DNA of 64,000 nucleotides from Halieaceae bacterium. GTDB lineage: Bacteria; Pseudomonadota; Gammaproteobacteria; Pseudomonadales; Halieaceae. The notes under the pieces were generated by a model. It saw nothing but the letters and a program-made list of their open reading frames with translations. It was not told the origin of the DNA and did no database searches. Shown here piece after piece: positions 8,725 to 17,101 of this stretch (its first letter is position 1; the number at the start of each line of letters is the position of its first letter). The position numbers and the translations under genes are program-made. The stretch covers positions 29,643 to 93,642 of the forward strand of contig JAPOQD010000125.1 of assembly GCA_026710905.1 (NCBI GenBank), given 5' to 3'.

Positions 8725-9743
8725 GACTGTCCCTCCTGGGCGGCCCGGTCAAGCGCGGCATAAGCTCGCACCACATCCAGGATTCTGGCGGCATGGCCCA
8801 GACTCTCATACCACCCAAGCAGCTTGAAAATTCGCCGGCCCGCCTTGATGGTGCCTCTGTGATCAAACAGAAGCGAGCAGGCGTTACCTATCACATCGGA
8901 GGATACAATCGGGTCGCCGGTGACCTGCAATAAGCCGGGCCAGCGCTCCAGCGCCGCGGACATGGCGGCATTGATGTCATCAATCGTTGTGGCGGGGTCG
9001 CTGACCACCACGTCGAGGTCCAGCAGACTGCCTTTCTGCACCGGTACGTTGAGGGCAAAGCCGGTAAGCTTGCCGGCAAACCGGGGCAACACCCGCTCCA
9101 CCCAGTGGGCGGAGTCATTGGTATTGGGAATGATATTCTCGGCGGCGGAGCGGCTGCGGCGAAAATCCGTACCCGCGTAATCCTGCAGCGACTGGTCGCT
9201 GGTATAGGCGTGAACCGTGGTCATCGAAGCGCTTTCAACACCGCAGGCCTCATCGACTGCGGTCAGCGCCAGGGCCAGCGCCAGGGTGGTGGCGGAACCC
9301 GCACTGATCATGCGGTCCTCCCGGTGCAGCTCCGATTCGTTCAAACCCATCAGCACCAGCCGGTCGATATGCTCCTGGGGCAGTTGAGAAATGATGACCC
9401 GAGGCGCCCCGCTATCCAGATGCGCCTGCATATCGGCGGCTTTCCTGAAGCGGTTGGTGGCATCGATAACCACATCCACGGCAAAGATATCCCAGGGCAC
9501 CTCGCCGGGCCGGTCTGCCCGCATCATGCGGGTACGGAATTGGCGATTTTTCAGGTAGTTGCCGTCCAGTTCGCAGTGAGCAGACCTTCCGGAGTCAGTT
9601 GACAGCAGGTAATGCAGCACCTCGGGGGCGCCGATATCCGAAACCGCGACGATTTCCAGATCTTGCGACGCGGCCGCGAGGTGATAGAGTTGCCGGCCAA
9701 TCTGGCCAAACCCCATCAAGCCGACCCTTATTTTTTCTGTCAC
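8721..9743 (-). CDS. GAPDH-like protein lacking the catalytic cysteine
   Basis: The 340-residue protein has the full GAPDH fold: dinucleotide motif GFGQIGRQLY at 11-20, the catalytic-base His178 in TVHAYTSDQ, DFRRSRSAAENIIPN, and a VSSDVIGN stretch. The segment that should read SNASCTTN reads SAGSATTL, so the nucleophilic cysteine is Ala151 and the conserved Asn is Leu. It cannot carry out normal thiohemiacetal chemistry. It starts at GTG and overlaps the active gap downstream by four bases. A TATAAT lies 31-36 bp upstream of the start. A regulatory, structural or heteromer partner role for the active enzyme is inference; a changed substrate is possible. Confidence 0.85.
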   Translation of the reverse strand: MTEKIRVGLMGFGQIGRQLYHLAAASQDLEIVAVSDIGAPEVLHYLLSTDSGRSAHCELDGNYLKNRQFRTRMMRADRPGEVPWDIFAVDVVIDATNRFRKAADMQAHLDSGAPRVIISQLPQEHIDRLVLMGLNESELHREDRMISAGSATTLALALALTAVDEACGVESASMTTVHAYTSDQSLQDYAGTDFRRSRSAAENIIPNTNDSAHWVERVLPRFAGKLTGFALNVPVQKGSLLDLDVVVSDPATTIDDINAAMSAALERWPGLLQVTGDPIVSSDVIGNACSLLFDHRGTIKAGRRIFKLLGWYESLGHAARILDVVRAYAALDRAAQEGQS

Positions 9744-9830
9744 TGCATCAACGCCCCGGAAAATTCTCCGGCATTATATAGATTGAACTGAGTGGCGGCG
9801 AAATTACCAACTCCTTCCAATTCTGCAGTT

Positions 9831-10583
9831 TCAGGAAAACACCAAGCCACCGTTGATGTCGATACTGTCTCCATTGATGAAACCGGATTCACGGGAGGCG
9901 AGATAAGCAACCAGGCTGGCGACCTCCTCAGCACAGCCCTCCCTTCTCAACGGGGTAGCCGCAGCGACACCCGAGCGCACTTCGTCCTTTGTGAACTGAT
10001 CGTGAAAACTGGTGCTGATCATCCCCGGACAAACACAGTTCACCCTTATGTTACCGGGACCAAGTTCTTTCGCCATTGCCCGGGTGAACCCCATGACCGC
10101 AGCCTTGGACGTCGCATACGCCGCCGCTCCCGGACCCCCACCGTCGCGGCCGGCCTGCGATGCGAAATTAATGATCGAACTCCCCGCCGGCATATGGGGT
10201 GCTGTCCGCTTGGTCATCAGAAACGTGCTGACAAGGTTCAGCCGCAAAACCTTTTCAACAAACTCCTCGTCCATCTCCTGCAAGGATTTGCGCGCGATAA
10301 TTCCGCCAGCGACATTGACAAGAATATCAATGGAGCCACCGTATTCCCGACGCGCCGCATCCACCAACACCTTGGCATCGGTGGCGCTGGTGACATCGGC
10401 CTTTACCAGAATCGCCGTGCCTCCGATATCTCTGATTTCGTCCAAAGTCTGTTCTCCCAGTTCCCTGTTGTTGTGGTAATTCACCACAACATTCGCTCCC
10501 TGTGTGGCGAGTTTTAGGGAAACGGCTTTGCCAATGTCTCTTGCGCCCCCGGTAACCAAGGCAACTTTATCCTTTAAATTCAT
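9831..10583 (-). CDS. SDR oxidoreductase, probable DEH reductase (alginate monomer to KDG)
   Basis: Classical short-chain dehydrogenase of 250 residues: TGGARDIG at 11-18, NVAG near 90, catalytic Ser in FASQAG and YATSK (Tyr-xxx-Lys) near 158, and a FINGDSIDINGG ending. It is the last gene of the alginate operon, overlapping the MFS transporter by ATGA. In known alginate loci an SDR at this place reduces 4-deoxy-L-erythro-5-hexoseulose uronate to 2-keto-3-deoxygluconate with NAD(P)H. Function is inferred from that context; a KduD-like activity is the main alternative. Confidence 0.82.
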   Translation of the reverse strand: MNLKDKVALVTGGARDIGKAVSLKLATQGANVVVNYHNNRELGEQTLDEIRDIGGTAILVKADVTSATDAKVLVDAARREYGGSIDILVNVAGGIIARKSLQEMDEEFVEKVLRLNLVSTFLMTKRTAPHMPAGSSIINFASQAGRDGGGPGAAAYATSKAAVMGFTRAMAKELGPGNIRVNCVCPGMISTSFHDQFTKDEVRSGVAAATPLRREGCAEEVASLVAYLASRESGFINGDSIDINGGLVFS

Positions 10584-11881
10584 GATATTACATTTCCTTT
10601 CGTAGTTTCTGGTTTAGGTTTAACAGGCTCAATACGTTGGCCCAAAAGCCAGACGGACATGATCGCCAACGGCACCAACACTCCACCGAGGGCAAAAAAG
10701 GGTACATAGGAGGTCCTGGTCAGCACAGGCACGGCCCAAGTGGTCAATAAAACGCCGACTATTGCGGCGGTACCACCCACACCCGCCAGAGAACCAACCG
10801 ATTTTCCCGAGAAAAAGTCACTCGGAAGCGTCTGGATATTTCCGATCGCCAACTGAAATCCGAACAGAATGATCGCGATCAACAATACCGCTACCAATGG
10901 CGTCGCCGCATAGGCCGTAGCAAACAGAATGGGCAGCATAATTGCGCCCCCCAGGGTAATGGTGAATTTTCGGGTTCTATTTACGTCCCAACCATGGCTC
11001 AGGAGTTTGCCTGCCAGCCAGCCGCCGAAAATGCTGCCCAAGGCCGCGCCGACGTAGGGCACCCAGGCGAACAGGCCGATTTGCTTGATATCGAATCCAA
11101 ATCGCTCTGCGAGATAGATGGGCAGCCAGGATACAAACAACCACCACACAGGGTCGAGAAAAAACCGGGAAGCGATGACCGCCCAACTCTGACGATAGCG
11201 CAACATTTCGAGCCATCCGGGCGCAAACATGTCTTCCCCGGACGAGTCAGCGGCAGCCACTTTTTGCCCGGATAAAATGTAATCGCGCTCTTCATCCGTC
11301 AACCAGGGATGGCGGTCCGGGTCCGACTTGTAGAGAATCAACCAGGGTATGACCCAGAGAAATCCCAGTGCCCCTAAAGCCAAAAAGGTCGCCCTCCAGC
11401 CGATCCACAAGTACAGCAGAGCAATCAAAGGCGCGGAAACCACCGCTCCCACGGAAGCGCCGGCATTGAAGATCCCCTGGGCCAGGGCGCGCTCTCGGAT
11501 GGGGAACCAAATCGCGTTGCTTTTGGTTGCGCCCGGCCAGTTGCCGGCTTCTCCAAGCCCCAGGGCAAGGCGAACCACCCCGAAGCCAGCGGCGGTTCGC
11601 ACCACCGCATGCAGGGCCACGGATACCGACCAAAGACTGATGGCCAGCAGAAACCCAAAGCGGGTGCCAATGGCATCAAATATCTTGCCAAACAGGGATT
11701 GGCCGAGCGCATAGCCAACCATGAAAAACGACAGGATCAAGGCATAGTCGTTTTTGTCCATGCCCAGTTCTTCCGAGATACTGGGCCACATCACGGCCAA
11801 GGCATTTCGATCGATGTAGTTGATGACCGTCGCCAGCGCGACGAGACTCACAACCAACCAGCGCAGACCTTTTAGTTGCAT
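10580..11881 (-). CDS. MFS transporter, hexuronate/ACS family (probable DEH or uronate uptake)
   Basis: About 433 residues with twelve hydrophobic segments. The first holds NYIDRNALAVMWPSI, typical of the anion:cation symporter family (ExuT, GudP); LGLGEAGNWPGATK around residue 110 is another family signature. It would import unsaturated uronate monomers made in the periplasm by the PL17 enzyme. The ATG at 11881 is chosen because GAGG stands 8-11 bases upstream; a TTG at 11899 is possible. It follows the PL17 gene closely and overlaps the SDR by ATGA. Confidence 0.88.
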   Translation of the reverse strand: MQLKGLRWLVVSLVALATVINYIDRNALAVMWPSISEELGMDKNDYALILSFFMVGYALGQSLFGKIFDAIGTRFGFLLAISLWSVSVALHAVVRTAAGFGVVRLALGLGEAGNWPGATKSNAIWFPIRERALAQGIFNAGASVGAVVSAPLIALLYLWIGWRATFLALGALGFLWVIPWLILYKSDPDRHPWLTDEERDYILSGQKVAAADSSGEDMFAPGWLEMLRYRQSWAVIASRFFLDPVWWLFVSWLPIYLAERFGFDIKQIGLFAWVPYVGAALGSIFGGWLAGKLLSHGWDVNRTRKFTITLGGAIMLPILFATAYAATPLVAVLLIAIILFGFQLAIGNIQTLPSDFFSGKSVGSLAGVGGTAAIVGVLLTTWAVPVLTRTSYVPFFALGGVLVPLAIMSVWLLGQRIEPVKPKPETTKGNVIS

Positions 11882-11902
11882 GATTTTCGCCTCACTCAAG
11901 AC

Positions 11903-14092
11903 TCAACATGAAAAACGCCGATGGAAGCCGGCCCAGGCAAAGTTTCCGTCCGGCAGGCTGATAGCATGGGTTTTGCTTGTGTCCGCATCGTAGGAAAACG
12001 CCAGACAAAGTCTTTCACCAGTTATGGTTTCGATTTGAATCAGGTCCTTGTCCCCAGCCCCGAAACGTCGAATTGCGGCGATTCGGCTGCCGCTGCCAGT
12101 AGTGAACTCCCTGGCTCCATTGTATTCACCATGCGTTTCCAGCGCACCGACGAAAGTGACTCTGTTGGCGTCTTCGACGCGAAATAAAAGGCCGGGTTCA
12201 TGGCGCAAGTTAAATTCCGGGTCGCTGGCGCCCGTCTCCGTCATCAATACGCTCAGCCTGGCGTTGGCAATCTGGCTCCAGGTGTAGAAACGATTGCCGG
12301 CAAGCCAAGTATGAGAGTACTTTACGCCGCGCTCAATCGTGTTGCGAGCGCGCAACCAGAGATGCTGGTAACCGTTGCTGTTCCCAACGCGCTTTAGCGT
12401 AGTGCTGGCGGCCACCAAAGGCGGCGTGCTCTCAATCACCTGGCCCTGGTAATACAGCGGCAAATCGTACTGATGCGCTGTGTTGCCACGAACTTTCAAT
12501 ATATCCACTACCAGGGGCGCCGGGAAAGCCTGAGACTTGAGCAGCATGACAGTCCGGGTAAATTCAACTCCAGGATAAGCATTTGCCTCGCGCGCCGATG
12601 CAATTTGCGTCTGTTCGCCCAAGTGGAAAAAATGGGTGTCAGGCGCAGCCTCTTCCGCGGCCTGCAACACCCCGCCGAAATGACTATTATGGTCGACAAC
12701 CAGGGTATTGTGGGCCACTGTCTGTTTTGCCCAACTGTTATTTTCTGGCAGGTAGTGGCCACCATTTTTCTGCACAATATTGAGAAAGCGCGCCGCGCCA
12801 TAGTCGGAAATTATCTCCCGGCCATTGTCGTAATAGAGCCAGTTGAGGCGATCAAAATGTCCGTGGCCCATACCCTGGGATGTGGCCTTGAATACCAGCG
12901 CTGCGTGTCCGGGATGGCTGCCGCTGCGCATGATGGACAGGGCGCCGCCCCCGCCCTCGGGGCCATCGCGCAATTGTATGGAAGCATACGCAAACGGCGC
13001 CCCCAAACCGGCTTCCCAAGCCCGCGCCATACGCAGGCCGTCGCCGGTAAGCGCCAGTGTTCCCCGCCCTTCAAGCAGAGACAGCAACGATGGCTCCAAA
13101 GTCAGGCCCCAGGCGATCGGAATTGCGTAATCCAGTTCGAAGGTATCCAGACCCTTGTCCTTTATCGCGTCATTGATCGGGAAGAACTTGCCGTTGTAGC
13201 TAAGTTGGAGGGTCGTATGGATGGCCTTCCTGAGCACACCGCCGCGATAGTCGAAGATCCTGCGCTCCGGTTCGTTTTGCTCAATGGCCTTCGCGAACAG
13301 AACCAGGGGCATCAAGGCGTAGCGCTGGTAATAAGGACCTTCCTGGTAATAGCCGCCGGGGGAAAGCAGTTCGTCGAGTTGCTTCAGAAAGCCCGCGCTG
13401 CCGTCCTGTTTGAGACCCAGCAGCGCCCTGTTTACATAGCCGGAGTCATTGAGGACATACCCGGTCATACCAACTGCGGCGGCCGCCCAGGCACCGTGGT
13501 TGTGAATTCTATCGAAAGTTTGCGGAGACTCGACCGAGAGAAACTCCACCATGTTCCGAAACAATCGTGATTCGATGCGGCTTCGGTCCGCGGTACTCAA
13601 GGATTCGTATACAGCGTCATATCCCAAAATGGAATTCACCAGCCATACGGCCTCGTTCAAACTTTGCCAGAAAAGGCGACCGGGGGCCTGTTCCTTCTTT
13701 TGCGGATGTTCCGGCAGTGATGGATAAAGGTCCGAGTAGGCGAGTAACAGTCCCCTGACATGATTGGAATATTCAGGTTCTCCGGTCCACAGGTACAACA
13801 GCCCGGCGTCCCACACTGCGGCTGCATTCCGCTTGTGTTGTTCGTGGGTGTACCCACCGCCGGCATCTTTTGGCCAGGGAACCTCGGGGGCGGTTTGAAA
13901 GTAACTGTCAACGCGCTCTTGTGTCCGCTTCAGCAGCGCAGAGAAATACTCAGATTGGCGCCAGGAATCGGCGTTTTCGCGGACTTCGGCAGCGGTCAGC
14001 AGCAGCCGTGGATGGCTACTGCCCTGCGCATTGGCAACCCAGGCAGCTAACAGACATAACAGAGCACAGAGCAGACCTTGCGGTAACTTCAC
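11903..14092 (-). CDS. Oligoalginate lyase, polysaccharide lyase family 17
   Basis: Exolytic alginate lyase that releases monomers from alginate oligomers, probably in the periplasm. 729 residues: signal peptide (MKLPQGLLCALLCLLAAWVANA), an alpha/alpha toroid with catalytic motif RIHNHGAWA (Asn198, His199) and GPYYQRYA (Tyr254/255), then a heparinase II/III-like beta-sandwich (GMGHGHFDRLNW, VAHNTLVVD). This resembles Alg17C-type PL17 enzymes. The GTG at 14092 is the chosen start: it overlaps the PL6 stop (GTGA), has GGGAGG just upstream and directly begins the signal peptide. A longer frame to 14137 exists but would bury the signal. Confidence 0.93.
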   Translation of the reverse strand: MKLPQGLLCALLCLLAAWVANAQGSSHPRLLLTAAEVRENADSWRQSEYFSALLKRTQERVDSYFQTAPEVPWPKDAGGGYTHEQHKRNAAAVWDAGLLYLWTGEPEYSNHVRGLLLAYSDLYPSLPEHPQKKEQAPGRLFWQSLNEAVWLVNSILGYDAVYESLSTADRSRIESRLFRNMVEFLSVESPQTFDRIHNHGAWAAAAVGMTGYVLNDSGYVNRALLGLKQDGSAGFLKQLDELLSPGGYYQEGPYYQRYALMPLVLFAKAIEQNEPERRIFDYRGGVLRKAIHTTLQLSYNGKFFPINDAIKDKGLDTFELDYAIPIAWGLTLEPSLLSLLEGRGTLALTGDGLRMARAWEAGLGAPFAYASIQLRDGPEGGGGALSIMRSGSHPGHAALVFKATSQGMGHGHFDRLNWLYYDNGREIISDYGAARFLNIVQKNGGHYLPENNSWAKQTVAHNTLVVDHNSHFGGVLQAAEEAAPDTHFFHLGEQTQIASAREANAYPGVEFTRTVMLLKSQAFPAPLVVDILKVRGNTAHQYDLPLYYQGQVIESTPPLVAASTTLKRVGNSNGYQHLWLRARNTIERGVKYSHTWLAGNRFYTWSQIANARLSVLMTETGASDPEFNLRHEPGLLFRVEDANRVTFVGALETHGEYNGAREFTTGSGSRIAAIRRFGAGDKDLIQIETITGERLCLAFSYDADTSKTHAISLPDGNFAWAGFHRRFSC

Positions 14093-16305
14093 CTTACGCC
14101 TCCCGTCGTGACGGAAGGCGGCGGCGTAGCAACCCATTGATTCTCCCTGATGACAGTGATTGGCTCACCCACGGTCTCCACGATGCGCAGCGGCTGACTG
14201 TCGCTGAAGAGATTGGCCCGAATCTCCGCTTGCTGTACGCCGTGCAGAAAAACGGCGGACGAATTTCTGTTGCGCCGGTTTTTACCGACAGTTTTCAGGA
14301 TGCTGTCCTGCAGACGAACATGCGGACCAAAGGTGCTCTCATCCGTGCCACCACGATAGATACTGATGACAGCACCTCCGATATTTTCAAAGGTCGAGCC
14401 GGTCAGGGTGATGTATTCGCCGTTGTAAATTCCAAGATCATCAATTTCTCGATCCAGAGCAATAACATGCCCGCTGATATTCCTGAACAGCGAACCGCGA
14501 ATTGAGACCTTTTGCGCGAAGGTATGGCTGGATACTCGCAGAAAGTTGAAGGAATGATTGGTATCGAGATTCAATACTTCGGCGTTCGCCACTTCTAGCT
14601 CATAATTTGACAGCATCGAATAACGGCTGGTGCGCACCACGGAATTGCCGGAAGCATCCGGGGCCAGCGAACCGTCAATGGCGATGCCCGCAAGCTTCAG
14701 GCTGCCGCCTTCGGCCAACTCAAAGAGTGCGCTGCGCTCGAACTGTATTCGCGGTCGCGGCTGCGCGTTCGCTGCAGCACGCACAGTCAGTGGGCGGTCG
14801 AGAGACAGAATCCGGGTAACAGTATAGTCGCCTGGCCGCAGTTCGATGATGTCACCGTACGCCGCCTTTTCGAAAGCCCCTGTCAGAGTGTCCCGCCCAG
14901 GGTCGACAAGCCAAGTGGCGCCGCTGTCGAAGCTGCTGGCTGAGCCCGGTTTCGGGTACCAGGATACACCGGTTTGAGCACGCTCCAGCAGTTTTAGGGA
15001 TCGCGGCGCGCCGATTTTCGCAAGAGACTCGTCAAGCGGGTGGAAGAGCCCGTTTTCATTTTTTTCCAGGGCAACCTGCCGACGTTCAAAACCCAATGCA
15101 TCCGGCAGGGTCACGTCACCGGCCACAACATTATTGGCGAAGGAGACTCCTTTGATTTCGTCATGTACGGTAATCAGGTTGGGTCTGCTGCTGTTGACAA
15201 TCAAATTATTGCGGAAAGTACTGCGAATCGGCACGGCCGAGCGTTCCTCATCGCTGCCGGCGGCGAACTCGATGTGCTCGTTATCGATCAGGCTGTTGTT
15301 TTCGATCAGAGAATCCTCTACCTGGTGATAGCGATTAATCGGAGAATCCGGTACTCCATTCATGATCACAAGGGCGCCACCGAAGCGATGGCCGGTCAGG
15401 CCGGACAAATAATTATTGCGGATGACCTGGCGCTTGTTTATCACCCGTATTCCGCCTGTGTGTTCCACTCCATTGCCAAGGAAAACATTAGCTTCGACCA
15501 GATTGTCGTTGCCGTGGCGCAGCGTCAGCGTACCCCTCGACTCGAGGAAAACATTTCCTCTGAACACATTTTTTCCCGACTTGTTTGAGATGATCTCGAG
15601 TTCTCCGTTGCAGCGGTCAAAGTAATTGTTTTCAACGAGTGTTTCCGATTCTGTCAAGGAGTACTTGCTGGTTCCGATACGAAGTGTTTCACCGCCATTG
15701 GCGCCGAGTATCGGCCGTGGGCCGAAATAGTTGTGGTCGATGCGATGGCGATTATTGCGGCTGCCCTGGCTATCAAGCCTGACGGCCATGGTGACGCCAG
15801 CATTACTTTTGCCCTCGAGATGATTGTGATCGAAACGATTGTTCTTGCCGTACATCATCACCCAAAAATCTCTTTCGTAACGCTCCGGGTTGTTGTAATG
15901 GTCAATGACGATGTTGGTAACTCGGGAATGATTGGCGAGTTGATCCCTGCCACGTCGGAATGAAATGACTTCGTTGGTGGGGGTATGACCGTCTCTGAAC
16001 ACCAGGCCCGTAACCAAAAGGTATTCGCCGGCCAGTCTCAAATTCGATTTGCCGCCGATCAGCACCTTGCCCGGGGTTTCCGCCCGCAGGGTAATCGGCT
16101 GCCCAGGCCGGCCTCGCCCCGAAAATACCATCTCGAAGTCTCGCCACTGTCCATTTGCGAGAATCACGCTATCACCGGGCTGTAGACCCTTGGTTGCAAG
16201 GAGGAATTCCTGCTCGCTGCGGACCATGATTTCGGCTGCTGGCGCCGTTTGGCTGACGGCCATGAAAAACAGCCCGCATATGACGCCAAATCGCTTGTAT
16301 TTGAT
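14089..16305 (-). CDS. Alginate lyase, polysaccharide lyase family 6
   Basis: Parallel beta-helix lyase of the chondroitinase-B-like family acting on alginate. Counting from the ATG at 16263, catalytic residues of PL6 are visible as Lys228 in EIISNKSGK and Arg249 in LTLRHGND; asparagine-rich helix turns (RNNYL, ENNSL) run through residues 80-360, and a second beta-helix-like half follows. With 724 residues it is of the long two-domain type. The first ATG (16263) lies inside a signal peptide: the frame continues upstream as KYKRFGVICGLFFMAVSQTAPAA, preceded by a stop 14 codons above the ATC at 16305. No ATG, GTG or TTG is available there, so a non-AUG start (ATC 16305 or ATT 16311) or a sequencing error is likely. 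Coupled to PL17 by GTGA. Confidence 0.9.
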   Translation of the reverse strand: MKYKRFGVICGLFFMAVSQTAPAAEIMVRSEQEFLLATKGLQPGDSVILANGQWRDFEMVFSGRGRPGQPITLRAETPGKVLIGGKSNLRLAGEYLLVTGLVFRDGHTPTNEVISFRRGRDQLANHSRVTNIVIDHYNNPERYERDFWVMMYGKNNRFDHNHLEGKSNAGVTMAVRLDSQGSRNNRHRIDHNYFGPRPILGANGGETLRIGTSKYSLTESETLVENNYFDRCNGELEIISNKSGKNVFRGNVFLESRGTLTLRHGNDNLVEANVFLGNGVEHTGGIRVINKRQVIRNNYLSGLTGHRFGGALVIMNGVPDSPINRYHQVEDSLIENNSLIDNEHIEFAAGSDEERSAVPIRSTFRNNLIVNSSRPNLITVHDEIKGVSFANNVVAGDVTLPDALGFERRQVALEKNENGLFHPLDESLAKIGAPRSLKLLERAQTGVSWYPKPGSASSFDSGATWLVDPGRDTLTGAFEKAAYGDIIELRPGDYTVTRILSLDRPLTVRAAANAQPRPRIQFERSALFELAEGGSLKLAGIAIDGSLAPDASGNSVVRTSRYSMLSNYELEVANAEVLNLDTNHSFNFLRVSSHTFAQKVSIRGSLFRNISGHVIALDREIDDLGIYNGEYITLTGSTFENIGGAVISIYRGGTDESTFGPHVRLQDSILKTVGKNRRNRNSSAVFLHGVQQAEIRANLFSDSQPLRIVETVGEPITVIRENQWVATPPPSVTTGGVR

Positions 16306-16324
16306 AAAAATAAGAGGGAAAAAC

Positions 16325-17101
16325 CTATAGTTGCGCGCTTTTCAGGAACCGTTCCCGGCTTGCGGTAGCCCGTTGGCGCAATTCCTCAAACGCCTGTTCT
16401 TCGGTGACATCCAGCATTGATTTTAGCAGACGGGTGAAATGCTGGCGCATGGCTGACCGTGCGGCGCCAGAATCGCGGCTGCGCAACGCTTCGAGGATTT
16501 CCGTATGCTCCTGGCCTCGCGCCGCCGAGTCTTCAGAACAGACGGAATCGTAAACCTCCCTGACTTGCTCCAATTCCATGCGCATTTTCCACAGCGTCTC
16601 AACAATATAGAGAACCGCCTTGTTGCCGGTGGAGGATGCTATGGTCAAATGGAAGTCGCGGTCTGCTTGTTCCGCGACCTGAGCCCCATCCGGCTCATCA
16701 CTCATCATTTTTTCGATCAACGTTTCCAGGCGGTTCAGCACCTCATTGTCAATATCGGGAGCGGCCAGCGCCGCTGCCTCGGATTCGAACAAGGAGCGCG
16801 CTTCAGTAAGTTCAAACGCGCTGACACTGGGAATGCCTCCGGCAGACTGGTCCGATTTGTTCCGTACGTAGGCCCCGGAACCGGTTTTGATGTCGATACG
16901 CCCCAGCGCCTGAAGGAAGATTTCCGCCTCGCGCACAGTCACCCTGCTGACTTCGAGCGTTTCGGCCAACTCACGCTCTCCCGGTAAACGGCTGCCCGGA
17001 GGGTAGATACCGCTGTCTATCAAGCCGGCGATTCGGTCCGCGACCGATTGATACAAGCGTTTGTCTTTCATCATTCGTCTTTCTTGCCCGGCCATGGACA
17101 C
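16325..17101 (-). CDS. GntR-family (FadR-type) regulator of the alginate operon
   Basis: 258 residues with an N-terminal winged helix (PGSRLPGERELAETLEVSRVTVREA, residues ~35-60) and a C-terminal all-helical FCD effector domain (EARSLFESEAAALAA; DRDFHLTIASSTGN; AMRQHF). It starts at the GTG directly abutting the receptor stop; ATGs at 17095 or 17074 are alternatives. Being inside the operon, it likely controls it and itself in response to an alginate breakdown product. Candidate binding sites are the palindromes upstream of both TonB receptors. Ligand and sites are inferred. Confidence 0.87.
   Translation of the reverse strand: MSMAGQERRMMKDKRLYQSVADRIAGLIDSGIYPPGSRLPGERELAETLEVSRVTVREAEIFLQALGRIDIKTGSGAYVRNKSDQSAGGIPSVSAFELTEARSLFESEAAALAAPDIDNEVLNRLETLIEKMMSDEPDGAQVAEQADRDFHLTIASSTGNKAVLYIVETLWKMRMELEQVREVYDSVCSEDSAARGQEHTEILEALRSRDSGAARSAMRQHFTRLLKSMLDVTEEQAFEELRQRATASRERFLKSAQL

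Noticed and set aside
12473..13570. 365-codon plus-strand frame opposite the PL17 lyase
   Set aside because: Antisense shadow.
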